64,000 bases of DNA from JAFKFH01 sp017307375 (GTDB lineage: Bacteria; Pseudomonadota; Alphaproteobacteria; Ferrovibrionales; Ferrovibrionaceae): assembly GCA_965229335.1 (NCBI GenBank), contig OZ245874.1, forward strand, positions 2,666,001 through 2,730,000, written 5' to 3'. The notes beneath the pieces are model-generated. The model was given only the letters and a program-made list of their open reading frames with translations, had not been told where the DNA came from and ran no database searches. Made by a program: the position numbers and the translations under genes. Of this stretch, positions 62,955-64,000 are shown one piece after another. The first letter of the stretch is position 1, and every line of letters starts with the position of its first letter.

Positions 62955-64000
62955 TGGCTGCACGTCAGATGATCGGCGTCGATGTCGAGATGGCAGCGCC
63001 GGGTTCTGCGCTGATCTGGAACATCGACACGCCCCGCCCGGGTGCGGTGCCCCATGTCGGACAGTTCGAGCTGCAGGGCTGGGTCTCGCCCCGCCCGGGC
63101 GCCGACGTCGAGGTCGGCTCGGTCCAGGTCTGCTACGGCGCGATCGTCCTGTGCAACCTGACGGTGGCGATCCCGCGCCTCGACGTCACGGCTCATTTCG
63201 GCGCCGGCAACGTTGCCCGCAACCCCGGGTTCCGGACGATCGTCGATGCGGCCGGGCTGGGGCCGCACTACGACCTCGATGTCTTCGCCGTGACGCGGTC
63301 CGGCGACCGGGTCCACCTTTGCACGTTGCGCGGGCGCACGGTTGATGCACCGTCGGCGTTCGTCGAGACGGGCAGGCTGCGACCGCTGTTGTTGCGCACG
63401 ACAGGGCGGGCCGGGTCGACGATGATGATGAACGCACTTATGGCCCATCCGGCGATCGTCGGCAATGACCAGCACCCGCATGAGGTGCGCCCGGGCCTGT
63501 ACTGGGCCCATATGTTCCACGTCCTCGGCCGCCCTGCGGCGTATGAGGAGATCCAGGATGCGGCCGGCTTCCATAGCCGGATGAACCTTGTCGCACGCAA
63601 TCCCTTCTGGCAGGTGGGCGCCCAGCACAATCGCTGGTTCGAACAAAACTACGAGGCGCGATTGCGCGATTTCTGCCTTGGCGCGGGCGAAGCCTATTAT
63701 CGCTGGATCGCGTCGCAGCAGGGCAAGCACCCGACCTTCTACGTCGAGAAGTATTCGGACTTTCCCGTCGATTCCGCCTATCCGGACTCGTTGCACGACA
63801 ATCTGGCCTATGTCTTCCTGGTGCGCGATCCACGCGATGTCCTGGTCTCGATGATCCGGTTCAGCGACAAGCGCGGCGATCGCGAATTCGGCCGTCATGC
63901 CGCGGCCGACGATGCCGATTTCGCGCGGTCCTTCTGCGTCGGTTTCCGCCGTCTGCACGACGAATGGCGCCAGCGGGGCCAGCGCGCCGCGCTGGTCCGT
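62954..64000 (+). CDS. Sulfotransferase family protein, 3' end outside the window
   Basis: The frame is open from ATG 62954 through the last base (349 codons), so the gene continues beyond the window. Residues 148-156 (RTTGRAGST) form the 5'-phosphosulfate loop, and about 288-295 (LVRDPRDV) the 3'-phosphate motif of PAPS-dependent sulfotransferases. The first 135 residues form an extra beta-rich domain (VGQFELQGWVSPRPGADVEV) not needed for catalysis. It probably sulfates the glycan made by the upstream genes. Confidence 0.85.
   Translation, partial: MAARQMIGVDVEMAAPGSALIWNIDTPRPGAVPHVGQFELQGWVSPRPGADVEVGSVQVCYGAIVLCNLTVAIPRLDVTAHFGAGNVARNPGFRTIVDAAGLGPHYDLDVFAVTRSGDRVHLCTLRGRTVDAPSAFVETGRLRPLLLRTTGRAGSTMMMNALMAHPAIVGNDQHPHEVRPGLYWAHMFHVLGRPAAYEEIQDAAGFHSRMNLVARNPFWQVGAQHNRWFEQNYEARLRDFCLGAGEAYYRWIASQQGKHPTFYVEKYSDFPVDSAYPDSLHDNLAYVFLVRDPRDVLVSMIRFSDKRGDREFGRHAAADDADFARSFCVGFRRLHDEWRQRGQRAALVR

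Overview
The window is about two-thirds G+C, with tightly packed and mostly overlapping genes, FAD/CoA-rich catabolism, a Liv-type uptake system and type I secretion genes. This fits an alphaproteobacterium, most likely of the Rhodospirillales/Azospirillum kind. That placement is an inference from gene content and style; no rRNA or other marker gene is present. No tRNA, rRNA, CRISPR array or replication origin was seen.

Region 1 (1-15546, all + strand) is a siderophore locus. It holds the 3' part of a non-ribosomal peptide synthetase (C-A-T-E-C-A-T-TE; the last adenylation domain reads as glycine-specific), a TonB-dependent receptor with an N-terminal signalling (STN) domain, a FhuC/FecE-like ATPase, a periplasmic binding protein, a fused FhuB-like permease carrying a dispersed repeat in its N-terminus, and a PvdE/SyrD-type ABC exporter. 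Together they make, export and retrieve an iron chelator. Region 2 (15547-16820) is gene-poor and contains an IS66-family relic.

Region 3 (16820-43826) is a large catabolic island. It encodes an NAD(P)H:quinone-oxidoreductase-like flavoprotein, a decayed acyl-CoA thioesterase gene, a complete three-component Rieske oxygenase (alpha, beta, [2Fe-2S] ferredoxin and ferredoxin reductase), four enoyl-CoA hydratase/isomerase paralogues, a BadH-like SDR, an esterase, an HMG-CoA-synthase-like/DUF35 fusion, a thiolase, a PaaH-type 3-hydroxyacyl-CoA dehydrogenase, a CrtI-like FAD enzyme, two acyl-CoA dehydrogenases, a DUF2889 protein, an acyl-CoA ligase, a six-gene LivFG-ligase-LivHM-LivK import operon and two paralogous TetR regulators. 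Five promoters here carry the same 14-bp palindrome (ideal form ACCGAC-NN-GTCGGT), always exactly one base upstream of a TATWAW -10 box. The island is therefore probably one regulon degrading a cyclic carboxylic or terpenoid/aromatic acid through CoA thioesters. No ring-cleavage dioxygenase is present and the substrate is unknown.

Region 4 (43904-64000) is a secretion and surface-glycan island. A TolC-like channel and a zinc-ribbon methyltransferase point left. Pointing right are an RTX calcium-binding protein with a strong terminator, then a long run of coupled genes: a TPR-GT2-GT4 glycosyltransferase, a methyltransferase, a GT4 glycosyltransferase, an RgpF-like protein, a small GroES-like protein, an ABC-2 polysaccharide export permease, an unknown protein, a second zinc-ribbon methyltransferase, a type I secretion ABC transporter and membrane-fusion protein, a formyltransferase-like protein and a partial sulfotransferase. 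The layout suggests an RTX surface protein exported together with, or decorated by, a modified glycan.
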